From Citrus sinensis (Eukaryota; Streptophyta; Magnoliopsida; Sapindales; Rutaceae), in NCBI RefSeq assembly GCF_022201045.2, contig NC_068561.1:23318501-23382500 (forward strand): DNA of 64,000 nt. Reading direction: 5' to 3'. This document shows, in pieces, positions 1-11,214 of the stretch; the stretch's first letter is position 1, and each line of letters opens with the position of its first letter. Position numbers and translations under genes: made by a program. The notes beneath the pieces are model-generated. The model made no database searches. It saw only the letters and a program-made list of their open reading frames with translations, and was not told the DNA's origin.

Positions 1-1110
1 TCATTAAGCATGCTTGTACGTGGGGCAGCATTTGAAGAATTAGTTTTCAAAGAAAATATGGCTTGCACGTGAACTTGGGCCTTTTGATTTAGAAATATAA
101 TGGCCTAAGATTGTAAAGGTGGGGTCGGCAATTTTAATCCTTTTCATTTAAGGATTTAAGAAGCCACAACATTATAAAAGGGCAAAGCCAAACGGAAGCA
201 AATAAGGAGAAAGGCAGCCGCACAAGGAGAATGATAAGAGCCAAGAGAAAATAAAGAGAAGAGCAGCAGCCGCAAGTTTGGAGCAAAACCGAGAGCAGCA
301 GGAATAATTTGGAGCAGGAGGAAGATGCATTAATTCTTAAGTTTTTCTTTTCCTCTTCTCTATTATCCTGTTTGAATGTTTTTAATTAAATTTATGGATT
401 CTCTTTATATTCCCATGAACTAATTTATTTTACTAGGGCTACGATGTAGCCTAACTATGAAGATTTAATTCCATAAATCTATGTTATTTTTAATTAATTA
501 TTCTATGATTGAGTGTTCATTATTGTACTTAATGCTTTTAAATATCTGGCCAATATTTGAATGATTTGAGGATACATAATGAGACCGAGAGGAGATTTAT
601 GTATTTTTGATCTATGTAATGGATACCATGAATTGAACGAAAGACAGAGATGTGCCAACGTGATTTGTGCAATTTTATCTAAGAATTTCCATAGAACTTA
701 ATGAATCTTTGCATATTTAAATTCACATAGAGATATAGTGGGTTGATATGTGGAGATATTTTTGATATTACTCGAGAGAGGATATTGAATAAATTAGGGA
801 AATTCACTGTCAACATGGGTAATAAACTTTAATAGCATAGATGGAGGATTAAATTGGATTGGTTATGGTGAAATCGAATGTCCTAGTGTTTTAATCTCTT
901 GGTGATTTCTATTACTGCTTGCGTCTTCATTTAATTTTTAACATTTTATTTTATTTAACTTTAATCTAAATTCGCCTAATCGGTTGTTCAAATAAAGCAG
1001 GGTTAGAATAATTTCGGTAACTAATAGGATATACAATCTCTGTGGGACGATACTCTACTCTTCATTATATTACTTGTGCCGACTAGTAGACTTGCTAATT
1101 TACGCAACAG
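1..1110 (+). mobile_element. probable LTR of an LTR retrotransposon (solo or truncated), fossil
   Basis: The block has a TATA-like motif near 172-180 followed by a purine-rich leader. It ends in the phrase CTGTGGGACGATACTCTACT (1039-1058) and a short tail to about 1107, a signature I associate with the 3' ends of plant LTRs. No primer-binding site and no gag or pol coding sequence follow, so a solo LTR or LTR fragment is the simplest reading. The left end lies outside the window, so target duplications cannot be tested. The superfamily (Copia or Gypsy) is not determined. Confidence 0.5.
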
Positions 1111-1580
1111 TAAGTTACAATACATGTAACTTAGTACTTGCCGTGCATGTATATATATAAAGACAGAGTATAAATGATGTAAAATTCTTTATTTAACTAG
1201 ATAATTTCAAAAGGCCAGTATATTATTGTATTGAATAGTCATATTAATTTAATTATATAACTAGTTATGCGATGTTAGCTATTTTGATTATAAAATAATA
1301 AATTATTATTTAAAATATATAATATAAAATTAAATATTCTGTAATTAATTTATTTTTTAATTTAAATTAATTCATAGTTTAATTATTTTTTTATTTACTA
1401 ATAATGTTAACATTTTAGCACTAAAGACAATGGGTTTATTTTTCTAAATAAAAAATATATAATTTCTTTTTCTTTCAAATTTAATGTGAAAACTAATAAA
1501 GCAATTAATTTTTACATTTAAAAATAAAATCACCTCTCTTCCCCTTTCCTAAAACCAAACACCGCCTAAGAGTGAATTAA
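1111..1580. other. AT-rich intergenic DNA
   Basis: Very AT-rich sequence between the LTR-like block and the MITE. No gene, RNA or ordered repeat seen. Confidence 0.6.
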
Positions 1581-2297
1581 GGCAGTGTTTACTTTCTGGA
1601 GTGAGAGTGTGGAATGTGGATTCCTCCCACTCCAGTGTTTACTTACCTTAAAAAAAGAGGGAGTGGGAGTGGGAATCCACTCCCCCCTTTTCCCATTTTA
1701 TCCTTATAAAAATAAATAAATAAATAATATCATATTTATTAAAAATAATAATTATATCATATTTATTTTAATAAAATAAAAAATAAATATTATATTTAAA
1801 TTAATAATATTAAACATTAATTTTAATAAATATTAATTAATTATTTAATTAATAATAATAAATATTTTATTCTAAAAAAATATTAATTTTGTACTATATT
1901 ATCAATAATAATATTTCATTTGTGTTGCTATTATTAATAATTTTTATTCACATAATTTAAATTTAAATTAATAAAAAATTATGATTTACATAATTAAGAA
2001 TATTAGTAATTATTATTAATTTATAAATATAATAAAATATTTATTTTATTTTTCAAATATATTTTTTATTAATTTTTTAATTACAAATTATAATTCTGTA
2101 CATAAGGATAAAATTATAATTTAAAACAATTTACTCCCAATCTAAGACAAAGTAAATAAATGATTAAGATTCTGATTGACAATCTATACTTTCATTTAGT
2201 TTAAGTAAACACATTACTCTCACTCTCACTTCACACTCCTAATCCAAGGATTCTCACTACTCAGGATTTCCACTCCAATCCAAAAAATAAATGCAGC
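1581..2297 (+). mobile_element. MITE, PIF/Harbinger-like, copy 1
   Basis: The left end reads GGCAGTGTTTACTTTCTGGA and follows TAA at 1578-1580. The right end (about 2270-2297), reverse-complemented, reads GCTGCATTTATTTTTTGGAT, an imperfect terminal inverted repeat. The interior is over 80% A+T with no ORF, so the element is non-autonomous. A second family member lies at 58167-59293 in the opposite orientation and shares both termini and interior blocks. The GG-start and flanking TAA suggest PIF/Harbinger, but a matching right-hand target duplication is not clear. Confidence 0.6.
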
Positions 2298-2824
2298 ATG
2301 AATTGAAACCTGGACCGGGCAAGTACCGTTTACTTCAGACTGTTTTGGTGGTTAGCAATTAGCAAAATGGCTAATCTATCTACAGTGTTCGGGTCTAACC
2401 CGTGGGCTGTGGAAAAGCTAGTTGTCCAAGTAATTCAAAAGTTACAGGGAACCAAAATCTTTAATAATATGCCAATTTAATTAAATATCAAATCAAACGT
2501 GCAACTAACTTAAAGTAATTTCTATAATTGAACTTATTTTATCCCTCATCAGTCATCCATAACTTGTCCTATATGTATCTGAAAATGAATTCGTTGTCCA
2601 CACTTCTCTAATTTTGTATACTTCATTGTGGACATGATTAAAGCATTGACTATTCATGCATTTTAATAATTTGAAGTTAAGGTTTAGTTTTAATAGTAAA
2701 GCGCGGCCTTAATATTAGTTTTAGCAGCTAGCTAGACAAGCTGTAAAAGCAGCATCAAATAATTCTAATATCTCATACTTTATATGAAAGAAGATATGAA
2801 CTATTAGTGGGGGGATGAATCATG
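2298..2824. other. intergenic, nothing recognised
   Basis: Moderately AT-rich single-copy-looking sequence. No open frame or repeat could be supported. Confidence 0.5.
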
Positions 2825-3240
2825 AATAAGGCTTTATTTAGTAGAGCTTTTAAAATATGACTTCTATTGGTAGAAATTTTATAAATAGAGTTTAAAAAAA
2901 AAAAAATTAGTTGTTTGGTTGTTAATGACAGTTTTTATTAAAAATTGTAAAAATTATTTAATAAGCAAGATTTTTAAAATTATATTACGAAATGAGTAAA
3001 ATAAAATTGTTAAATAAGTAAAAAAAATATCTAAAGATATTTTAACATTTAAAAAAAAATTCAACCTCTAATCACAACAGTCCAAAATTTGAGTTTTTGT
3101 TCGTTGGAAAAAAATAACTTATTTAATTTTCAAAAGTTTTACTTTAAAAAATAAAAAAATATTTAAAAAATTTAATAAAAACTTATGAAATTAAATAAAT
3201 ACTTATAATTATTAAATAAGTTATACTAAACAATCACTAA
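2825..3240 (+). mobile_element. AT-rich MITE-like element
   Basis: The segment starts near AGGCTTTATTTAGTAGAGCT and ends near AAGTTATACTAAACAATCAC. An internal block at about 3061-3100 (AACCTCTAATCACAACAGTC and following bases) matches the reverse complement of about 62070-62120. The ends also resemble those of the block at 61955-62350. It has no coding capacity. The superfamily is uncertain, and the boundaries are estimated from where the two copies stop resembling each other. Confidence 0.4.
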
Positions 3241-3460
3241 GACTGTAAAAACATAAAAAACACAATTTATATATATCATCCACGATTGCCAAAGCTAACT
3301 TCATTAGCTTTGAGGAAGCATTAAAATAGCACAAAGACCCCTGAAACTAACTTCTATAAATTAAATAAACAGTTGCTTAAAATTAAAAATGCATGCAGAT
3401 ATGCAAGTCAAACATATACTCACACTACAAAAACAACTACTAAAACTACTACTACCAATA

Positions 3461-4527
3461 CTACTTAAGTTGTTTTGCACTCAGCCAGTCGGCAGGAGTT
3501 TCGCCAGGACCCCATATGCAGATTTCGAACTCAAGCTGCCCATTACAGTTGAACATATATGGTGGAACTAGAAGGAATCCAAATGGAGAAGGGATATCAC
3601 TCCGCACTTTAGAGCTCCAAGTAGAAGACTGGATCTTAAGAATGGTGCCGGTTACGCATCTTGCCACAATATCATAGTATAAGTCCTTCCTCACTGATGC
3701 AATACAACACACTGAAACTAAATTCCCAAGACTTCCAGTGCTGTTGTTGAGAATAAAAAGGACATCATCATTTTTTTCTTCTTGAAGAACAGAGAATTTC
3801 CCATCAATATTTACTGTAATTTTGAAAAAGTTATTGTATTGGAACTTTACTACTGAATTGTTGTGCTCACCACTGACGTGTTGGTATAAATGGCAGGATG
3901 TACCAACAAATTTGCAGTCAGAGATGGGGCATGAACATGATGCATAATAGCAATCATAAATCTGGTGATCATGCATTTTGCTATAAGTGACAGTTTCTTT
4001 GCATCCATAAATTGAGTTTTGGCATTTAACTCTGACAACCTCCAAAATTTTCTCAATGGCCAGGCAGCGGCTAGAACCGATGGTCGACTGACATGAATAA
4101 CACTCTTTCCTTTTAAGTGTGATGCAGCAGAAACAACATGCAAGGTGCCCATTTTCGCACTGAATTTCAATGTAATGCAAGCAGACAAACTGTTATGATC
4201 AGATTGCATTTACTCCATAATTCCAAAAAAAATCAACAGCCAACTGGAACCATTTTCATAAAACAATATAAAACACTAGGAGAAAAACAGCACCTGGAAA
4301 ATAGGAACTGTCAAGTGCCCATCGCACATGGAGCAATGAAGAACTTTTCGGTTGTCTAAGATCAATGCAAGAGGGCCATTTTCCACATCAGCACTCTGTT
4401 CATTGTCATCCTCATCAGTTGAGTTTTCATCAATTACTACATTGGGATTGATTGTAGATTCACAGTCCCTCCTCAATCTCTTTCGATTCATGGTGCTTTC
4501 CCCTTCCCCACCTAGTGACCTCGACAT
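3461..4527 (-). CDS. SINA-like E3 ubiquitin ligase (RING + SIAH zinc fingers), array member 1
   Basis: Two exons on the minus strand, 4527-4294 and 4159-3461, join in phase 0 at ...VPIFQ|CENGH... to give about 310 residues, normal for plant SINA-like proteins. The RING is visible as C65, C68, C79, H83, C86, C89, C98 and C101, followed by the SIAH-type Cys/His region and the C-terminal substrate-binding beta domain. Such proteins pass ubiquitin from an E2 to targets, usually as dimers. The start at 4527 (MSRSLGGEGE) is chosen because it resembles the family N-terminus. An in-frame ATG at 4647 would add 40 residues that do not look like the family. The linker before the RING is acidic. All visible zinc ligands are kept, so the gene looks functional, although it is quite divergent from member 4. 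Confidence 0.85.
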
Positions 4528-6147
4528 TTCACAGTTTTTTCCTTTGCATTTGCTTTTTTCCGTAGCCGAAGGTAGTAGCTCTGAATTAATCATATCAGAA
4601 TGTATGGACCGAACTCCGAAGGTTCTGATTTTGGGAGAGAAATACAAAATGTCAGCATTTTCTACGCAAAAAGTCCAATAGCACAGCTCAAAAACAACAC
4701 CGAATCAGAAACCCCCAACAGGAAAAATAAAAAGTATTTAAAAAACAGAACATAAACTGCTACACATCACAATATGTTCACGATATACAAACCCTAAGAT
4801 AGATCAGGCACTTGTATACAAAAATACCCACATCTCCCAAGGGTTAAAGAATTAAATTGAAAGCACAAAATATCCATTTAAAAGCAATAGTATAGCCCGT
4901 ACCACAGCCGCTCTAGGTTTCAAGGGATTTTAGCTTTCCAAAAAGAGAAAAAAAAAACTCGGTACTCTGCTCTCCTTGCTTCAGAACATTTTCTTGACTA
5001 TGGGATCTCCCAGTCTTCTCAGCTTCAGGTGATATAAAAAGGCTTTGGAAAGCGAATTTACAGCAGATGTCCCTAAGGTTTTGCATATTATCCATTTGAT
5101 GACATTTTTTACTTAATAGTTACTTATCTACCCCGCTGGCCGCTGTTGACAAGCCCCGTATTACTTTCAAAGTTCAAATTTAATCTCTAGCGTAGTCATG
5201 GACACCCGTGCAACAAATTTTCTTCTAAGATGGAGATCTATGTCAAATTTTGTGATCAAGGTTTTGGTTCTTGCTTCTTTAGACTGTGTGCAAGTTGTCA
5301 GTAAATAATTTAAATAATTTACATTTAAGTATTAATTTAGATGATCTAAAGATTTCTTAAAAAGGAGTGTCAAATATTGAATGAGATTTAGTCTCAAAAC
5401 CTTACACCTCGTCAAAAGATTTAAATATCTGACAAATTTCTTTCGTATGTTAATTTTTACTTAGATAATTTCGGTTTTGCATTAATGTTAGTTCTTGCAA
5501 AATTGAGCTTAATAGCAATGGAATTATATTTATAGAAATTCTCAAGTCTGAATGTTTAAATGCATAAAAACATTATAAAATCATACAACTTCAAAATAAA
5601 TTCCCAAGAACTCTTGTTAATACTTTTTATTTCTCTTCTCTTTTTTTATCCTCATTCTTTTTGTTTTTTTGGTCCTTATTTACTTTTAATTATTTAATAA
5701 AACCGGCTTAGTAATAAAATTCTCTCTCTATTATTCCACCCATGTGGGATAGCTAGTTTGACTGCTTCTACGGGAAATACAACTTTTTGTTGAATACATA
5801 GATATACTGTTTAATGGAGGGAGTACAAATGATAAATTTTTTAATGAAGGGAGTACAACATTTTAAATATACATGACTGTGCGTATGACAACAATTCGTT
5901 AGGATGTGTACAATCAAGACTATTAAAATAAGGGTTTTCTAATTACAACTACACTTTTTAGTACAAATAAATAACCAAACAATGGAACCAGAAAATTCAG
6001 CGCATGCATTTTACTTAAGACTGTAAATTGCATTAAATGTGCTTATCGAAATGGTGAGGGAAAAATATACTCTCATGTTCTGATTTTTTATGAGTCTTGT
6101 GTTATGTCTTTTAAAGAGCCTTGAAATAAAGTATTCAATAGTACTCA
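4528..6147. other. intergenic between SINA-like members 1 and 2
   Basis: Contains the presumed promoter of member 1 and AT-rich sequence. The small ORF near 4913-5095 has no family resemblance and is probably chance. No repeat could be defined. Confidence 0.5.
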
Positions 6148-7334
6148 TCATTTAAATATGTAAATCTCCAAGTTACACTGCCCATTCGAAGAACCAAAAA
6201 ACTCAGACAGCATAAAAAAGTACCCCTCTATAAAATCCTCATAATCCTCCAGGCCATTTTGAAATCTCCTCGTGTATTTATATGTAAGAGAGGTCTTTTC
6301 GCTCCTCACACCAATCTGGTACTGAAACTGTTTATCATGCGGTGCACAAACAGGTCTAATTGAAATTATATTCCCGAGCTCTCCGGTAATTCTGTTTCTG
6401 AGAACAAAAAGGTACCCATTTTTCTCCTCTTGAAAAAGCAAGACACTATCATTGACGTTCAGGTTGACGTTCAGCAGGCTGTTGTACTTAAAGGGCACAG
6501 TAGATATATTATGTTTGGCCATGAAGTGTCGGACAAATTGGCTTGAACAACCAAGGAAGCTGCAATCTGAAAGCGGGCACGGGAGTGGAGAATGTTGGCA
6601 AGTCTTTTCGTGACCGCGCTTCTTACTGAAACTCATTTTTTGCTGGCAGCCATACTCAGCATTCTTACAATTTACTTGGACCAATTCTATAACTTTCTCA
6701 ATTGGCCAGTTGCGCACAATAACTGTGGGCGAACCGCAGGTTGGGCATTTTCGCTTAATTTTGGCGCAGCAGTCAGAACAAGCTAGATGCCCGTTTATGC
6801 ACTGAAATTGCAAGTAATTCAAATTTCTTCACATAGTATTCCGTACTTCCATTTCTATATGGTTTTCGAATTAAAATTCTCCATTAATTTCGAGATTGAC
6901 TTACAAAGAATTAATTATCTTTGAATGTACATGCGTGCAAAACGTAGAATTCACGATTACAATAAATAAAGGCATAAGTCTTCAAGTGCGGACATCTTAA
7001 AAGTCGGATTTAAACTACGATCAGGATTATATCCCACGTGAGTAGAATTATTTTACACCAACATAGAATCTCGATAGTAGTTCAAATCCAGATTTGATAG
7101 AGTAAAGAGGGGGAGAATAAGTAAACGAACCTGAAAGACAGGCACTGTCAAAGGCTCAAATCAAATGGGGCAATCAAAAATATCTTGGTCAGTTATGGTC
7201 AAAGCTTCGGAGCCATTTTTACAACTTCCATCTTCTTCTTCATCATGGCCATTGTTCTTTCTCTGCCGCTTTGGACTGCTTGGTCCCTCTCCATCTCCAA
7301 CCTTTTTCCCTGCTTTTGCTGAATTCTTTGCCAT
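6148..7334 (-). pseudogene. SINA-like E3 ligase, array member 2, nonsense codon in the RING
   Basis: The two exons are minus 7334-7131 and 6801-6148 and would encode about 285 residues. Exon 1 reads MAKNSAKAGK... with a lysine/arginine-rich then acidic linker to ...DIFDCPI. The next codon is TGA (7163-7161) where the family has the second RING cysteine, and the frame then continues FEPLTVPVFQ to a good GT donor. Exon 2 is fully open and keeps C-x3-H, the later RING cysteines and the SIAH zinc-finger Cys/His residues. One substitution (TGC or TGT to TGA) therefore seems to have killed an otherwise intact gene, which suggests recent loss, an allelic nonsense or an assembly error. It is most similar to member 3. 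Confidence 0.8.
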
Positions 7335-7529
7335 CTCTCGTTCTCTCTCCCTTCCAAATGTTTCAAGTCTTCTTATGGAATTCTTACTTTTTTATGTTTA
7401 GCTCTTGAACTTGAGAAACAGAGAAAAGAAAAAACTGAAATAAACTTCATTCAATGAATAAATAAACATACAATCTATACACACAGCGGAATCCAATAGA
7501 ATTTGATTACATAGAGAGAGTTATGCTTG

Positions 7530-7534
<5 letters not shown>

Positions 7535-7563
<29 letters not shown>
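7535..7563. repeat. TA/TG microsatellite
   Basis: A short alternating TATATA tract runs directly into about ten TG dinucleotides, upstream of SINA-like member 2. It is a simple-sequence repeat likely to vary in length. Confidence 0.85.
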
Positions 7564-7564
<1 letters not shown>

Positions 7565-8991
7565 ATCTGAGGCTTTGACGCGTGGGAAGCAGTATGTGTC
7601 ATACAAGAACACTTACATGCCTTCTCATACTTTATTTAAAAATCAAGAGCAGATTCTTGTCTAAATAATTAATTTTGAGCTAATTGCTTTAATCACATTT
7701 TGTAATTACTTTTGCTTCAGGGCAAACTCCAAACGCAACGCTTTCACCAGATGCCAGAGCAAAGTTTGTTCGGTCAGAGCAGCTATACAACTGCTCGAAC
7801 AGAACTACGCCTGCCGCTGCCTCTAGAGCAACCATTTCATTGGACTAGTTTAACCATTTCCCAAAGGTCTTTTCAATATTATCCAAACAACAAAAGTTGT
7901 CTTATAAACCAGATAGATTATTGACATTAAACCTTGGGTTATCAAATGGACGGGAGCATCGGACTTTTCCAAGCCCATATCCTGCCATATGAAGGAGATA
8001 TCTTCTCAACAATATTCAGCCACAATACGTGAACGTAAGAAGCTGAAATGTTGATGCCGAAGTCCCGTTGAGTCGGTTAGCGGCTTGATACAAGACTCCC
8101 GCGTCATTATTAAATTTATTTGGTGGAGAATCAGTTGACCAGTCATCAAGATGTCCTGCAACCACTAGCGATTAACCTGCGAATACCTGAAATCACAAAA
8201 GACGGTCAAAGGTGCCAGAAGTTTTTCCGGCATGAACCCTCCGACGCTCAAGTCAGTTTTTGGGCCTTTAGGAAAAACTTCTACCACCACTCATGTAGCT
8301 TAATAAACATTACCTTAAAACCAAAAGTTTTTAAGTAATTTGCAGAAAAGTAAAGTAAAATGTAAAAGAAATAATTTCTCAGTTAAAGGAAGAGAGAAAG
8401 AGATGTCTTGGACAAGAGAAAAAAATCAAATATAAAAATAAAAATCCTCCCTAGGTAACGCCCCACTCTCCTCTTTTTTCTCCCCCCTCTTCCATTTCTT
8501 TCTTTTGCTCAATATCCTTTATAATTTTTATGCTTGCCTTTGAACACAAGTAAATGTCTAGGCTTTGGTGAGGATAGTTTGGTCATTGCATTTTGCAAGT
8601 AAGATGAATGGTGGAGAAAAATGAGGAGTGCACGTAACCCTTCAGCAAACCCCTCAACTATTTAAAACCATATCTAAGCCATTACGAAGTCGGATTCGTC
8701 AGATAAAATGATTCACTGCCTCACGTCAACTGTCATATTTTGAGTTTAGATTACGCAAATTTTGTGTAGTTTTACTCTAGTTAAATCGGAATCTTATAAA
8801 GTCAAGATGCTCTAAAATTAGTAAGTGCTCATATGATGAGAATTCCAAGATAAATGCGTAAAATTATGAACAAGAGTCTCTTCTTATATGACAATGAATT
8901 AATCCAAGATAAATAAAATGATTAAGAGCTCAAATATTGAGAATTCCTCCCATTCGCATCCATCCAACTGCTCAACTAATATAGTTATATT
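7564..8991. other. intergenic with a possible LTR-element remnant at about 7930-8330 (fossil)
   Basis: Read on the minus strand, 8330-7930 contains phrases such as TTGAGCGTCGGAGGGTTCAT that resemble the ends of plant Gypsy-type LTRs. No coding domain is visible and the boundaries are unclear. The rest of the interval, including the pyrimidine-rich tract near 8450-8510, shows nothing I can name. The two short plus-strand ORFs at 7712-7924 and 8120-8338 look like chance frames in this remnant. Confidence 0.3.
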
Positions 8992-9961
8992 TTAAATGTA
9001 TGTTACCAAACAACATAAAACACAAGTATATGTCTCACACCATCGTTCACTCATGTAAATGGCTAACATGCAGTTCCCATTCGAGCCAAACAGTTCAGAC
9101 TCCAGAAAGAACCACTCTTCTTTAAAATGGTTATCATCAAGGCCATCTCCGAGGCTCCTCTTGTATTTATATGTATCATAAGTTTTCTCGTTCCTCACAA
9201 TCAACTTGTAACTAAACTCCTTTTTCTGAGATGCCCCAGTAGGGCTAATTGAAATTACATTCCCCAGTTATCCAGCTACTACGTTCTTCAGACTGAATAA
9301 GTGACCGTTTTTCTGCTGTCGGAACAAGAAGACACTGTCATTAACATTCAGTGTAACTTTCACCCGTTTTTTGTACGTGAAGCTTACAAATGTTTTGCCA
9401 TTTTTCCAGCTGAAATACAGGTATAATTGACTGGCGGAACCCAGAAAGTTGCAGTCCAAAAGTGGGCACGCGCATGGAGCACACTGGCAATTCCTTTCAT
9501 GATCCTTATTCTCACCGAAACTCATTGTTTTCTGGCATCCTTACTCAGAATTCTTGCATTTTAATTGTATCACTTCCAAAGCTATATCCATCACCCTGCT
9601 ACGGAGCATAACACACGAACGACAGGCAGGACATTTGTTGTTAACTTTCGCCAAACAGGAAGAGCAAATTATATGCCCATTTATGCTCTGAAATGCCAAG
9701 TAGTTATATTTAATTAATGTCATCAGATTGAAATATGTAATCGTTACAAATTGTAACTCCAATACGATCAAAACAAACCTGAGAGACTGGTACTTTCAAT
9801 GCCTGATACCAAATGGGGCAGTCAAAAAGATCCTGATCGGATATTGTGGAAGTAATGGAACCATTTTTGCAACTTCTCAATTCTATGACTCTTGCCATTT
9901 CTTGTTCCATCCTCTTTTCAAAGTTTGCTAGATATACTTGTAAACGGTTATATGCTCTCAA
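8992..9961 (-). pseudogene. SINA-like E3 ligase pseudogene, array member 3
   Basis: Exon 1 is minus 9961-9779 and exon 2 runs from 9687 to about 8992. Its sequence tracks member 2 (SCKNGSI...ISDQDLFDCPI against SCKNGSE...ITDQDIFDCPI). The second RING cysteine is tryptophan (CPIW) and the third ligand is serine (SINGH for CINGH). Exon 2 carries two in-frame TAA codons, one after ...KCKNSE (family tyrosine position, next to GCQKTMSFG) and one after ...KNVVAG. The N-terminus upstream of the RING no longer resembles the family. The several independent lesions show an older inactivation than in member 2. Confidence 0.85.
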
Positions 9962-11214
9962 AACGATTCCGCTATTCTTTTTTCATACTATTCTCTTTTT
10001 ATACTCCATTGTTGACATACAATCATTAATGATTATTAATGATAATTTTTAGATTCAGCTAATGTAATCAACATACTCTATTCAGTTTCGGTAAGTGTTT
10101 ACTTTCCTTACTTTAATCATACAAGCATTGATAACGTCAACTATTAATTGTCGAATTCAATATTTTTTCTATGAAACGCTTTGTATCCAACCATGATTTT
10201 CAGTTAATGTTTGTTAATTCCAAGATTCATTGTTATATATAAGTGGGAGAATAACCACTTTGGTCTCTTCCAAAAATTACTTTTATTACTTCATGATAAA
10301 TTTTTAATACCTTCTTTCGCCTCGAATTTTAAAATAATTAAAAATGAAAAAAACACCTTTAAAGAGTAAATGTGACATATTCATATACAAGTTGATTTGC
10401 TTTGAATCATGATCAATTTGTCAAATGAGATTTTAGAATCAAAGTAGGCACCTTTTGGTTTCGCCTCTTGAAGTTAGAAGCAACAGGATAAATGATAAAT
10501 TTCACTCCAAATCAACTCAAAGAAGAGGAATTTATGGGTTGGGTTGGGGTGGAGGTTGAACCGTTGAAGGGGCGTGTGTCAAATGTGTAAAAGTAAATAA
10601 ATACAGCCCTCTTAGAATAGATTTAATTAATCTAATTCTTGAATATATCAAATTTGGATAGAAACTCAATCATTAAAGTTAAATACAAGAAAACAAGAAA
10701 TTAGTAGGTATGAAATTAAATGTTATCAACCACCCCAACAAGGGGGAAAAAAAATTATTTAGTTCAACTTCATTTCCACTCCCTGAGGCTGTCACTGCAA
10801 AATCGTAACGTGTTCTGTACTATCATTCAGTAAAGCAAAACGGCTTCAAAATGGTCCTATAGTAGATGAGTACAAACAAATGTTGCAATCTCCATTTTTG
10901 TTTTTCATTACAGATCACATTAAATGAGAGTTAATATCAAATTACAAGCACATATGCTACAGAAGAAAGATCTTTGGCAGGAGATCTCTCTTCCTTTGTA
11001 TTAATCAGTAAGCACAATGATACCAAATGAAGTACACATTAGTATCTCATCAAAATCTTGGAAAGGATTTATTCCTCCATAGCAGCATGCTTGTACTTAC
11101 ATCTTAATCAACAACAGTTAACATCAGGCAACATAAAATCATAATGCAGACAACCTAAGTGAACTTCCTACAAAGACTTGTCACACACCAATAGGTACAA
11201 TATTTACAACAACA
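9962..11214. other. intergenic between SINA-like members 3 and 4
   Basis: AT-rich sequence with no supported gene. The 3' end of member 4's transcript probably lies within about 10900-11214. Confidence 0.5.

Noticed and set aside
3850-4209. 119-codon minus-strand ORF inside SINA-like member 1
   Set aside because: Another frame of the real exon 2; it lacks the zinc-ligand pattern.
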